From Betaproteobacteria bacterium (GTDB taxonomy: Bacteria > Bdellovibrionota_B > Oligoflexia > Silvanigrellales > Silvanigrellaceae): 64,000 bases of DNA. The notes beneath the pieces were generated by a model. The model did no database searches. It had not been told where the DNA came from and saw only the letters and a program-made list of their open reading frames with translations. Shown piece by piece: positions 8,578 through 16,962 of this stretch. Position 1 is the first letter of the stretch, and each line of letters opens with the position of its first letter. The position numbers were made by a program, and so were the translations under genes. The stretch lies in assembly GCA_016868315.1 (NCBI GenBank), contig VGHE01000001.1, positions 434,001-498,000 of the forward strand, read 5' to 3'.

Positions 8578-9679
8578 AAGTTCCGCGCTGCTGCAACCAA
8601 ATAAAGTCAGGACGAGCGTCTTGCAGCCAAACACCTCCGCGGATGCGACCTTGGGCATCAATCTCGAGTCGATATCTGTAGAGAACCGAACCTACAGCAG
8701 GCCGCTCAACAAGTTGACCCAAGGCGTTCCATTGTGGCTCGACTTCCATTCCATAATGCATCGCTGTCTCAACGATGATTTCTGATTGAGTTCCTGATGC
8801 TGCGCCGGGTGATGCTCCTTGGCGCGCGATTTCACGACTCTGGAATCTATAAATAGGTTGATTCCAAACCTCACCCATGCGAGCAATGTCTGCCACAAAT
8901 CCTTCCCTGAGAAGACCAATCTGGTTCGCCAGAACGACGTGAAACGCACCGGCATTGGAGTCGCGGCAGGGCGGTGTATTGAGTCCGAGAATTCCGAATG
9001 TATTACAACGCGCTCCCAGTCCGAGCGCTGCGCGCGTGTTTCGTGTTGCCATATGCCAAGTCAGTAAAGCTTTTACGTCTGAAGAGCCGAAGGGTACCTT
9101 TATTCCGCCAGGCCCCTTCAAGGTCACGGGCTTAGGCTCGAGATATTCGAGTGCCGCTGGAGCCCAGCCATGACACAGCCCCTCCCAAGCAGCTGCGCCA
9201 GGATAGGTGCGTCCGCGCTCGGATTTGACTGTTGGAAAATCAAAGCGACCCGCGTAAATATCTAACTTTTCCGCAGGCGAGAGAGCCGCGAGCTGAGTCT
9301 GTGACATGGAAGCTAGGGTTTGCCGAGAGTGGAGCGGATAGGCGAATGGACTCCCCACTGGATTCATCCATCGAAAAGCGATGCCAGCCCTCTGAGTGGC
9401 CCAATAGGAATCAGACCAAGGCATTCGATTCAAGCTTCCGGACTTTGGCAGCTCCTGAAATCGCAGCTCGTAGTTTCGCCCAAATCTCGAGGGCTCGTTT
9501 ATGACGTCCCAGGCCTCGAAGACTGTAGCTTTCTCTTCTGATTGCTCCACAGAACACGAAGTTGCAATCGAGAAGCTCGCGACGCTCAGCAAGAGCGTTT
9601 TCAGGGTTCTGATGCGACGACCACTTTTCAGCCCAAGTTCATGCCATCGATTCCTGACTGTTGCTGTAGGTAAGCTCAT
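8525..9679 (-). CDS. Transglutaminase-elicitor (GP42-like) family lipoprotein
   Basis: A 384-residue lipoprotein (lipobox IATSC, Cys 42). It matches the transglutaminase-elicitor family, known from Phytophthora GP42 and some bacteria: PWSDSYW (87-93), SPAEKLDIY (134-142), LCHGWAPAA with Cys 169 as probable catalytic Cys, AFHVVLAN with His 247, and VWNQPIYRFQSRE (271-283) at the place of the Pep-13 peptide. It would act outside the inner membrane, perhaps cross-linking or deamidating proteins. GGAGGAGG eight bases upstream fixes the start. A larger paralogue lies at 32281-34374. The family call is from memory of motifs; activity is inferred. Confidence 0.8.
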   Translation of the reverse strand: MSLPTATVRNRWHELGLKSGRRIRTLKTLLLSVASFSIATSCSVEQSEEKATVFEAWDVINEPSRFGRNYELRFQELPKSGSLNRMPWSDSYWATQRAGIAFRWMNPVGSPFAYPLHSRQTLASMSQTQLAALSPAEKLDIYAGRFDFPTVKSERGRTYPGAAAWEGLCHGWAPAALEYLEPKPVTLKGPGGIKVPFGSSDVKALLTWHMATRNTRAALGLGARCNTFGILGLNTPPCRDSNAGAFHVVLANQIGLLREGFVADIARMGEVWNQPIYRFQSREIARQGASPGAASGTQSEIIVETAMHYGMEVEPQWNALGQLVERPAVGSVLYRYRLEIDAQGRIRGGVWLQDARPDFIWLQQRGTFIGSDAAIGAIYEASIR

Positions 9680-9701
9680 GACCTGCGCCTCCTCCAGAGA
9701 A

Positions 9702-9730
9702 AGACGTGCGGGAGGAGTCCTCGCACGTCT
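9702..9730 (-). terminator. Hairpin between the GH57 gene and the transglutaminase-elicitor gene
   Basis: A perfect 9-bp stem, AGACGTGCG at 9702-9710 against CGCACGTCT at 9722-9730, with an 11-base loop, starts at the stop codon of the GH57 gene. On the minus strand only a short T-rich run (TTTCTCT) follows, so it may be a weak terminator or attenuator, or an mRNA-processing site. Confidence 0.45.
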
Positions 9731-11019
9731 CAGGAGAGAGTAACGACTCTGTCGTATTTTGCCGATGGAGCAATGTTGATGCTTGAATCAGATTCTGCGC
9801 CAAGGCTGGCTGGTGTGTTCAGCTGCAGTGCGCGTTGTACACGACAAACACGCTCAAAAGCTTCTACAGCACTGCGGTGATCCAAATAGGCATCGTAGGG
9901 TGAGTCGTATGGGCTAAAGTATTTGTGGACATCGCCGTCGTGTGAATACTTGATGCACATGTAATAGAAGTGGTCGCTGGTCTGGAGTTTGCGCCATTGT
10001 TCGGTTAGTTCCGGGTTGGCGATTGCACGCACCATGGGCTCGAGTGCCATCACGCGATCGAGCGCTTCTTCCTGAAGAGGATTGCTCAGCCATGCGGACA
10101 AGTCGCGTTCGGTATCCGCCCAGCTGGTGGGCACAGGAACGGCCATAGCGCTGCGCGAATCGCGCTGCAGAGCTTCCTCCACGCCAACAAAGTGCAGCTG
10201 CGGATGTGAAACCACTCTGTGAATGAGATCCTCGAAGAAATGGAAGATTCCGGAATCGGCCCACTGGTGTTCACCAAAGGTTTCGTAATCCATGAACAGT
10301 CCAATGAACTCATGTTGTCCATCGAGAAGTGATTCCAGCCAGTTTACATAGCGGTCTGCCGTGAGAGGCCAACTTGCCCAATTGCGATCAGAGAACCGGA
10401 AGGCCATGTCGTCGGAGAGCTTATAGCTCTTGGGCAGAAGCTTGAGCGAGCTCTGCGTTGGGTGGCGGAAAACGTGATGCGCATTCCAGCCCTGGGGCAG
10501 CCATGGATCCCAACCCTCGAGCAAACATCCCTCGAAGCCGAGTTGTGAAACCAGGCTGCCAATGGCGTCAGAGTATATCAACTCCGTGTTGCGGAAAACG
10601 CGGGGGGTTTTGTTGAATAAATTCTTCAGCGTGCAAAGCTGTTCTGCAACCTGACTGCGGAACTCATCTGCAGAGCGCAGAGCAGCCAAAGAGTGGTGTG
10701 AAGTTTCGCAGATGATGTGTGCGTTGGGGAGCTGCCCCAGAAAAGTATAGAGAGCGTAAAGGTGAGGATCGTATTCCTTGCATTGGCTTAAGAATGTTCC
10801 GCTGAAGGAGAACGAAACTCGAAAATCATTCGGGTACTTTAAAAGAAGATGCTCGAGCAGTTTTCCCATCGGCCAATAACATTTTTCGGCGACTTTATGG
10901 AAAACACTGCGGTTTTTCTCATCGCTGAAGAGCTGCTCTGCAGGAGTATTTTCGTCGAGTCTGACCTGACGCAAGCGGTACGGCTGATGCACTTGAAAAT
11001 AAAAACAAAGAGCAACCAT
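9730..11019 (-). CDS. Glycoside hydrolase family 57 (alpha-amylase-like)
   Basis: A 429-residue enzyme of the GH57 family, which hydrolyses or transfers alpha-1,4-glucans. Motifs: FQVHQPYRLR at the N-terminus (region 1), RNTELIYSD (Glu is the candidate nucleophile) and FMDYETFGEHQW (Asp is the candidate acid/base). There is no signal peptide, so it is probably cytoplasmic and acts on stored glycogen or imported oligosaccharides. ATG 11019 has GGAG eight bases upstream; in-frame codons farther up have none. It sits between a lipoprotein and a subtilase gene on the same strand. Exact specificity cannot be read. Confidence 0.88.
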   Translation of the reverse strand: MVALCFYFQVHQPYRLRQVRLDENTPAEQLFSDEKNRSVFHKVAEKCYWPMGKLLEHLLLKYPNDFRVSFSFSGTFLSQCKEYDPHLYALYTFLGQLPNAHIICETSHHSLAALRSADEFRSQVAEQLCTLKNLFNKTPRVFRNTELIYSDAIGSLVSQLGFEGCLLEGWDPWLPQGWNAHHVFRHPTQSSLKLLPKSYKLSDDMAFRFSDRNWASWPLTADRYVNWLESLLDGQHEFIGLFMDYETFGEHQWADSGIFHFFEDLIHRVVSHPQLHFVGVEEALQRDSRSAMAVPVPTSWADTERDLSAWLSNPLQEEALDRVMALEPMVRAIANPELTEQWRKLQTSDHFYYMCIKYSHDGDVHKYFSPYDSPYDAYLDHRSAVEAFERVCRVQRALQLNTPASLGAESDSSINIAPSAKYDRVVTLS

Positions 11020-11091
11020 TTGAACGACTCCGGAGCTTGGATTTGCTCGGGAGTGTACCTGCAAATTTGTCTGAGCAACATAATCGTGGCG

Positions 11092-12408
11092 TCATCTTGA
11101 TGTGGATGTCAGAAAGCGAGAGAGCTTGACAGCACAATGTTGGTCACTGTCGGATGCTGTGCAGGGCAGGGGAGCCTGCAGGAGCCTGCGAATATTGAGA
11201 ATTCCTGCGCCGTGCCGTTGAGTGTCCCACCCCTCAGGAATATCCATCGCAAATGTTTTTGCTACGGCGAGAAAAAGTCGACTGATGTTTTTTTGACCAT
11301 AGCGATGAGCGAGCCGCACTGGATTGTGCTGCTGAAGCCAAAGGGTTGCGGCTCCAGCTGTGAATGCAGTGGAGTAGCTCGTTCCACTGGACATGCGGAT
11401 GAGTCCGCTCAGGGAAAGCAGACTTCCACCCCGGGTTTTGAGGTCGTAGGATTGTGTGTTCGTAGGCTGAAGACTTCTTAATTTTCTTTCCTGTAATCCT
11501 AAGTGGCACACATTTTCACCCGGAGCCGCCCAGGCAATACTCTTGCTACTGAACGCGGGTTTCCAATGATTTTTCGCACGCGTCGAAGCCGTGACAGCCA
11601 CGACACCTGGCAGCTTGGCCGGCAGTGGAATGATGTCGACGGGCAGGGTTTGTCCTCCTGCTGCAATAACTATACTCCCCGCGTCGAGTGCTGACTCGAT
11701 AGCTTTGCGGATGCGTTGCTGGGCGTCGAAAATCGCACCTAGACTGATGGTGATGACGTGTGCGCCCAGTTGTGAGGCCTGAGCTATCCCGCCTAACAGA
11801 TTCACGAGATCAGCTGTGCCACCTGTTGAGATATTTCCCACCATGACCACACTGTCGGTGACCTTGATGGGAAAGAGGATCGAAAACGGCGCGACTCCCC
11901 GTAGCGACCAGCCACTGACATTTGTCTCTGCCATTGATCCGACAATAAGACTCGCTGTTTCAGTTCCATGACCAAAGTTGAGGCCTTTGTCGTTGTTGTC
12001 GAGGGGAGCAAGATGTGGCTGAACAAAGTTGAAAATTGCATCTCGCGTGGCTGGTTCGGAGATGTAATAGAGTCCGGCAAAGCCTTTGTCTGAATCGGCA
12101 TGGCGTTGCAGCATAGGAAATGGAATGACGCCCGTGTCAATGTGCGCAACTCTAATTCCTTTGCCGGGGTAGGAAATTCCGTTTTTGGAGAGGAACTGAT
12201 GCGCGGCATCCACTTCTAAATCACTCCAAGCCCATTCGCAGTCATTCCATTCGGGAATATGTGGTGGAGCGTTAATCTCTTGCGCAGTGTGCGGATTTGA
12301 GGGCTCTTCAGTGTTCGGGGCTAACTGGTCTGCGAACCCCACTCCGTTCATTGCGAATGTGAGAATTGCAATTTTCAGGGCAGCAGATGTGAACTGAAAC
12401 CGGTCCAT
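11092..12408 (-). CDS. Exported subtilisin-family (S8) serine protease, unusual oxyanion site
   Basis: A 438-residue protein with a signal peptide (residues about 1-26, ending in GFADQ). The S8 catalytic triad is visible: Asp 91 in HIDTG, His 147 in FGHGTE and Ser 344 in SGTSYSTA. The position where subtilases carry the oxyanion-hole Asn (AAGN) reads AAGGQ, so this Asn appears replaced by Gly. There is no obvious long propeptide or C-terminal repeat domain. GGAGG upstream of ATG 12408 supports the start. It would act in the periplasm or outside the cell. Activity may be reduced or altered. Confidence 0.85.
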   Translation of the reverse strand: MDRFQFTSAALKIAILTFAMNGVGFADQLAPNTEEPSNPHTAQEINAPPHIPEWNDCEWAWSDLEVDAAHQFLSKNGISYPGKGIRVAHIDTGVIPFPMLQRHADSDKGFAGLYYISEPATRDAIFNFVQPHLAPLDNNDKGLNFGHGTETASLIVGSMAETNVSGWSLRGVAPFSILFPIKVTDSVVMVGNISTGGTADLVNLLGGIAQASQLGAHVITISLGAIFDAQQRIRKAIESALDAGSIVIAAGGQTLPVDIIPLPAKLPGVVAVTASTRAKNHWKPAFSSKSIAWAAPGENVCHLGLQERKLRSLQPTNTQSYDLKTRGGSLLSLSGLIRMSSGTSYSTAFTAGAATLWLQQHNPVRLAHRYGQKNISRLFLAVAKTFAMDIPEGWDTQRHGAGILNIRRLLQAPLPCTASDSDQHCAVKLSRFLTSTSR

Positions 12409-12590
12409 TGTTGACCTCCGGCGTTGGTTCAGGCTTGCAGGCGAGGGAGGAGAACTTCAAGAAGGCGAGAAGTCTCCCCCTGATTTGGCAGGTTGGCGAG
12501 GCGGGACGTTGTTCATGAGGAATCAAAACATCTCATGGGATGTATTCCATTGTTTGAACACCGTGGTTTGGGACTGTTGTTAAGGTAACG

Positions 12591-12616
12591 AAAAAAAAGG
12601 CAGCATGAGAACTGCC
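12591..12616 (-). terminator. Rho-independent terminator of the response regulator-HPt pair
   Basis: On the minus strand the stem GGCAG/CTGCC (12612-12616 with 12599-12603), with an 8-base loop, is followed by eight T residues (A-run 12591-12598 on the plus strand). It lies 35 bases beyond the HPt stop codon. The rest of the gap from 12409 to 12590 shows nothing else recognisable. Confidence 0.75.
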
Positions 12617-12650
12617 GATTCACCTGAAATGGTAAGGATTAGTTTTGTAT

Positions 12651-13040
12651 TTAGGCGCAAATATAGGAGTTTAGTTCGAGCAAAGATGCAGTGAAGCTTG
12701 CGCTGATACGCTCGACCAATGCATTGTTTACTTCTGGCTGATTTGTTTGAGCTGATTTTTCGAGCTGCGCACAGAGTGCAGACATTTTCGCTGCTCCGAT
12801 GTTTGCGGCGGAGCCTTTAAGCCTGTGCGCAAGTCTGCTTGCAGAAGTGAGTTCTCCTTGCGCAAGAGCTGAGCGCAACTCCTCAAGAATAGAAGGCGTG
12901 GAGTCTGCAAAGAGCTTGACGAGCTCAACCACTAAGCTCTCTGTTCCGGGCGGAGAAAGTTCCTCCAGCCCGCGGAGTAATTCGATATCCAGGCAAGACA
13001 TGGATTGTATTTCTTGAGTTGTGCAATCAATCAAAATCAT
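12651..13040 (-). CDS. Histidine phosphotransfer (HPt) domain protein
   Basis: A 129-residue single-domain protein with the HPt signature AHRLKGSAANIGA, whose His receives phosphate in multi-step phosphorelays. Length and helical content fit a free-standing HPt four-helix bundle. It begins about 20 bases after the response regulator stop, so the two are surely co-transcribed. The start is uncertain: ATG 13040 has AAGGG about 15 bases upstream, TTG 13052 is poor, and a later ATG before SCLDIELL is possible. No hybrid kinase lies nearby; the partner kinase must be encoded elsewhere. Confidence 0.85.
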   Translation of the reverse strand: MILIDCTTQEIQSMSCLDIELLRGLEELSPPGTESLVVELVKLFADSTPSILEELRSALAQGELTSASRLAHRLKGSAANIGAAKMSALCAQLEKSAQTNQPEVNNALVERISASFTASLLELNSYICA

Positions 13041-13059
13041 AATTTTATTCAACGCCCTT

Positions 13060-13776
13060 TCACAGAGCGTTGAGCATTGGTGTCACGCTCGTCTGGACAT
13101 CCAGACTGAGGCCTGCACCATACACAGATTGAATTTTTACGTTGCTCGATACTCCTTCAAGAGCTCTCCTGAGTTCGAAAAGCTTTCGATAGAAGGCGTT
13201 ATCGCTCACGCGTACGGGTCCCCATGCTTCACGTTTGAGGGTTTCTTTAGGCACCACTGTTCCTTTTGCCTTGATGAGTTGGGCAAGAAGCAGCGTTTCA
13301 ACGGGTGCGAGAAATTGTCTTCCGACAGGACCAGTGACAACACGGTGTGCTGTATCGAGGCTCACATCACCGGCTTGGAGTGCGCTCTTTGCGGCCCTGT
13401 CTTGCAGATGAGCCAAGCGTGTTTGGAAGCGCGCCTGAACTTCGCGTGGTTTGATTGGTTTGAGAAGGAAGTCATCTGCGCCTTTGCGGAATGCGTCGAC
13501 CAAGAAGTCGTCGGCTGGGTCGGCGGTAATGACGATGATTGGGCAATATGGCCAGCGGGCGCGAAGTTGGGGAACGATGTCGAGTCCGGATTGGGCATTC
13601 GCAAGATGGATGTCGACAAAGACTGCGAGCGGCTCAATATTAGGAACGCGGGAAGTAAATTCGGTTAGAGTCGAAAATGCCAATGAGCGCAGAGAAATTG
13701 ATTTTTCAATGATCCGCGAGACCATCGGATCGTCATCGAGGGTGATCACATATTGGTTGCCGGCCAGTTGCTGCAT
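13060..13776 (-). CDS. OmpR-type response regulator
   Basis: A 238-residue regulator. The N-terminal receiver domain (about residues 5-125) has acidic DDD, a phosphoacceptor Asp in VFVDIHLAN and the Lys of LLKPIKP. The C-terminal domain (about 140-235) is a winged helix (KETLKREAWG...FYRKLFELRRAL...SVYGAGLSL). GGAGG just before ATG 13776 sets the start, removing a longer N-terminal open frame. It is followed at once by the HPt gene, which suggests control by a phosphorelay. Target genes are unknown. Confidence 0.88.
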   Translation of the reverse strand: MQQLAGNQYVITLDDDPMVSRIIEKSISLRSLAFSTLTEFTSRVPNIEPLAVFVDIHLANAQSGLDIVPQLRARWPYCPIIVITADPADDFLVDAFRKGADDFLLKPIKPREVQARFQTRLAHLQDRAAKSALQAGDVSLDTAHRVVTGPVGRQFLAPVETLLLAQLIKAKGTVVPKETLKREAWGPVRVSDNAFYRKLFELRRALEGVSSNVKIQSVYGAGLSLDVQTSVTPMLNAL

Positions 13777-13953
13777 TTTTCCTCCGAAATTTGCGTTCTG
13801 GAAAATATTGTTTCTTTCCTGGGAGGTTTTTCTAATGAATATTTCCCGAAACGCTACAAATTCGGCGGGACGCTTACCCAATTGTAAGACAAGGCGCAAT
13901 GGTAAGAAAAAGCCGAGCTATATTTGTTTCTTGCTCGACTTAGCGATGTATTT

Positions 13954-14334
13954 TCAATTGTCTTCGGTCGCTCTTTTGAGGAACGAACGTGCTGATGCTA
14001 GGTTTCTTCTGCTTCTGAGCACGGCATTGACCATGTTTCCCTTGCTGTCGGTTGAGCGGTACATGTATTTCCACTCTCCGTTCACTTTCACATAAGACTC
14101 TTCGACCTGCATCCCTGAGCTGCGCTCGCGCGCCGCGCGTTTGGGTTTTCTAGAAACAACTTCGCCGAATTTCTGCACCCACTCGAACACGGTTTTGTGG
14201 GAAACTTCGACGCCATGCTGCATAAGTTTATCTGAGACGGCTCGGTAAGTGAGATTGTCTCTCTGATACCAGGTGACGGCCAACTCGATCACTTCCCACG
14301 GATAGCGATGTTGCTTGTCCAGTCTTTCAGTCAT
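13954..14334 (-). pseudogene. IS6-family transposase remnant
   Basis: 126 residues match the N-terminal half of IS6/IS240-type DDE transposases: YPWEVIELAVTWY, SDKLMQHGVEVSHKTVFEW and KVNGEWKYMYRSTDSKGN. Intact proteins are about 230 residues. Here the frame stops after SFLKRATEDN, so the last catalytic acidic residue and C-terminal part are gone, and the first catalytic Asp position reads Glu (VEESYVKV). I see no terminal inverted repeats of the usual IS6 type on either side. This is a decayed insertion and the only mobile-element trace in the window. Confidence 0.8.
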
Positions 14335-14562
14335 GTGTGTGTTCCTCTGAGTGAGTCGGACAGTTCACGCCGACCGCATCTCTTTTCGTGCCTTCGCCGG
14401 CAAAGTTTAGGCTTTTTAAATTCAATAAAATCGGCCGCTTCTGTTTTGAGTTCCATAACCGATTGAGAGCGCTGACGGGCAGGACTGCAAGCTCGACAGA
14501 TTGACTCTCCCGTTTGGGGTGGATTGCGGTACTCTTCTGAGACTGATTCAGGGAGTGATGCA
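14335..14562. other. Gap beside the IS remnant; only a ribosome site is visible
   Basis: About 230 bases without a supported gene. An open frame of 107 codons on the minus strand runs into the transglycosylase start and has no ribosome site or protein-like composition, so I do not call it. The right end holds AGGGAG (14550-14555), the ribosome site of the next gene. No clear promoter or inverted repeat was seen. Confidence 0.4.
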
Positions 14563-16866
14563 ATGTTCTGCCGACCGATGCATATGTTGCTTTATTCCAC
14601 TGTGTTTTCGGTGGCCTCCGGATTTGCGCGCCAGGTGTACGCCAATTCATCTGTGCTCAACACACCACCCAGGGCCGTCGCTTCTTCGATAGAATTGCAA
14701 ATTTCTGAAGTGTTGGTGGATGCGCGTGTAAAGCTCCAAGCTGGTGAAATTTCCCTGGCTCAATCGATTTTGCAGAAGGCAAGACCGCTTCTTGGTGATG
14801 GTTTGTCACGTGTCATTTGGAACGCGCTGAATGTTGAGCTGAATGAAGCGAAGGGGCAGTGGAGCGAGGCGGCGTATTGGGGGTCTGCTGCACTTAGGGA
14901 GTATACGGCTCTCGTTGGAACGGACTTGCGCACAACACCGGTTATTTTGTGGAATTCTTCGGTAAGAGACCTGTTTTTCCGCACTGTAAAAAATTATCTT
15001 CAGTCGGGTCTTGTGCTCGAGGCGCACGCTCTGATTGAGAGAAGACGGACTGAACTTTCTCGTGAGATTCTTCTTTCACAAGAGGAAGTCGTTCTAAAAA
15101 AAGTATCCGATGAGTTGCGCAGAATCGACCGCGAACAAGATGCACAGATGGTCGAGAAGATTATCTTCAGAAACTATCCGTTCTTGAGTCAGGCGCTCCG
15201 AGAAATGCTGACGCCAGACACGGTGTGCCGTCTCGACGATGATTTTAGTAAACTCAAAGACAAGAAATCAGTAGCATCAGCGCTGATTCAGCGCCTGGGT
15301 GCAAACGATGACCTCCGCGATTTTAGCTACTCAATGATGGGATTGCCGAGTGCCCTGCGTCTCCTCAATCTTCCCGTAGATTCATTGCCCAGTACAGCCA
15401 AGTCCGAATTGCTTGATTTGGTCGAGTGGCTGCATTCGGTTCGTGAATACAACTACTCCTACGAGATCACGAGCAAACTGATTCAGTCTCAGAGTTTTGA
15501 GCCTCCGTTTACGCGCGACCGCATGCATATGCTGCATGCACGTACGCTCAACGGTGTTCATCGCCCGGTCGAAGCCGCTGCGTTTTATCGTGGACTTATT
15601 TTGCAATACCCACAGACAGACATAGCTAATACGGCTCGCCCGAGGTACGTGTTGTCTTTGCACTACGCGCAAAAATATACCGACGTCGCGCGTGAAGCCG
15701 CTACACTTTCTGGCATTGTCAGACCCCGTGATGTGACTTGGCGCACTTTCTGGGCAAGGTATCTGAGCCGCCAGTATTCGCTTGCCATCACTTCAACTGA
15801 ACACGAGCAAAACCAGGAACAACGTGCACGTCTGCAATACTGGCGTGGGCGCGCATTTGAGAGCGAGGGGCTGCACCGCGAGGCCAAAGAGGCCTTCAAG
15901 CGCGTGCCGTTCGTGGAAAATCCATCTTATTATGGCTTGTTTTCAAGTTGGCGTCTCGAGCCAGGCCAGGTGCAGCCTGCTGCGGTGCAGCGCCCTGGCG
16001 TTGCTTTTGCTGCAAAGAAACTCCCGCAAACCTACACCGACGAACTTTCCGTGCTCAGAGCGCGAGTTAAATTTTCAGAGCGCAATGCAGCTGTGGGAGC
16101 GCTTGTTACGGGTGGTTTTGGCAACATCATGCGTGGGCCTTTGCGCAAGCGTCTGCAGACACTCGGAATGTCTGGCTCTGAACTTGCCGAGCTGCTCGTT
16201 CATGCGGGCGATGCTCACGCGAGTGTCCAATTTGCCTCGAATCAGAGAAAACTGATTGGAAATGTCCCCGTAGGTCGTTCCAAGGAATGGAAGGGCTTCG
16301 TGGAAAAAAACAACGATACCATGAAGCTCTTGTACCCATTGCCGTACAAAGAAATTGTTGCTGAAGCTGCAGAAAACCTTGGAATCAGTCCATGGCTCAT
16401 CTTGAGCATTATGCGTACGGAGTCTCTCTTCCAGCCCACCGTGGTCAGTAATGTGGGTGCGCGCGGGCTTATGCAGATTATGCCAACATCCGGGGCGCGG
16501 ATTGCTGAATTGAGCGGATATCCGGATTTTGAGCCGGCACATCTCGACCGACCCGAGGTGAGCATAGGTTTTGGAGCATGGTATCTCGCGCGCCTCCTCG
16601 ACTACTACAGAGGCAACTTGCCGCTCGCAATTGCAGCGTACAATGCCGGGCCGGAGGCAGTGGATCGCTGGCTCGAAAGGAATTCGAGTATGAGTCTCGA
16701 TGAGTTCCTCGAGGACATACCATTCGACCAAACGCGAAAATATGTGGCGACAGTGCTGACCAACATGGAGATCTATAGCCGTGTTTATTCTGGGGGCTCG
16801 AAGGGGATTGCGGTGAACATGTTTGTTAAGCTTCCAAAGCCTCGAGAAGACTTGGAAATGTTCTGA
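14563..16866 (+). CDS. slt: Soluble lytic murein transglycosylase
   Basis: A 767-residue periplasmic protein. After a signal peptide (cleavage near QVYA) comes a long alpha-helical region resembling the superhelical ring of Slt70. The C-terminal lysozyme-like SLT domain has the catalytic Glu 620 in IMRTESLF, the GARGLMQIMP motif and LAIAAYNAGPEAVDRW. It cleaves peptidoglycan glycan strands and forms 1,6-anhydro ends. The length is slightly above that of E. coli Slt70. ATG 14563 follows AGGGAG by seven bases. A terminator follows the gene. Confidence 0.9.
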   Translation: MFCRPMHMLLYSTVFSVASGFARQVYANSSVLNTPPRAVASSIELQISEVLVDARVKLQAGEISLAQSILQKARPLLGDGLSRVIWNALNVELNEAKGQWSEAAYWGSAALREYTALVGTDLRTTPVILWNSSVRDLFFRTVKNYLQSGLVLEAHALIERRRTELSREILLSQEEVVLKKVSDELRRIDREQDAQMVEKIIFRNYPFLSQALREMLTPDTVCRLDDDFSKLKDKKSVASALIQRLGANDDLRDFSYSMMGLPSALRLLNLPVDSLPSTAKSELLDLVEWLHSVREYNYSYEITSKLIQSQSFEPPFTRDRMHMLHARTLNGVHRPVEAAAFYRGLILQYPQTDIANTARPRYVLSLHYAQKYTDVAREAATLSGIVRPRDVTWRTFWARYLSRQYSLAITSTEHEQNQEQRARLQYWRGRAFESEGLHREAKEAFKRVPFVENPSYYGLFSSWRLEPGQVQPAAVQRPGVAFAAKKLPQTYTDELSVLRARVKFSERNAAVGALVTGGFGNIMRGPLRKRLQTLGMSGSELAELLVHAGDAHASVQFASNQRKLIGNVPVGRSKEWKGFVEKNNDTMKLLYPLPYKEIVAEAAENLGISPWLILSIMRTESLFQPTVVSNVGARGLMQIMPTSGARIAELSGYPDFEPAHLDRPEVSIGFGAWYLARLLDYYRGNLPLAIAAYNAGPEAVDRWLERNSSMSLDEFLEDIPFDQTRKYVATVLTNMEIYSRVYSGGSKGIAVNMFVKLPKPREDLEMF

Positions 16867-16904
16867 TATAAGAATCTCTAGCCTTTTCCCGCGTGCTGAT
16901 TTAT

Positions 16905-16941
16905 ACGCCCTCCTGCCCCTTCCGAGGGGCGTGTTTTTTTT
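16905..16941 (+). terminator. Rho-independent terminator after slt
   Basis: ACGCCCTC (16905-16912) pairs with GAGGGGCGT (16924-16932) with one bulged G, followed by an eight-T run. It lies 40 bases after the slt stop and just before the phnC ribosome site, so it probably separates slt from phnC. Confidence 0.8.
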
Positions 16942-16962
16942 GAACAAAACAGGAGAAATGGT

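Noticed and set aside
13021-13668. Open frame of 215 codons on the plus strand
   Set aside because: Antisense to the OmpR-type regulator and HPt gene; Cys-rich shadow without ribosome site.
14327-14650. Possible gene of 107 codons between the IS remnant and slt (minus strand)
   Set aside because: No ribosome site, overlaps the slt signal-peptide region, and no recognisable protein pattern.
16075-16947. Open frame of 290 codons on the minus strand inside slt
   Set aside because: Antisense to the conserved SLT catalytic domain; composition rich in His, Arg and Cys, no ribosome site, crosses the slt terminator.
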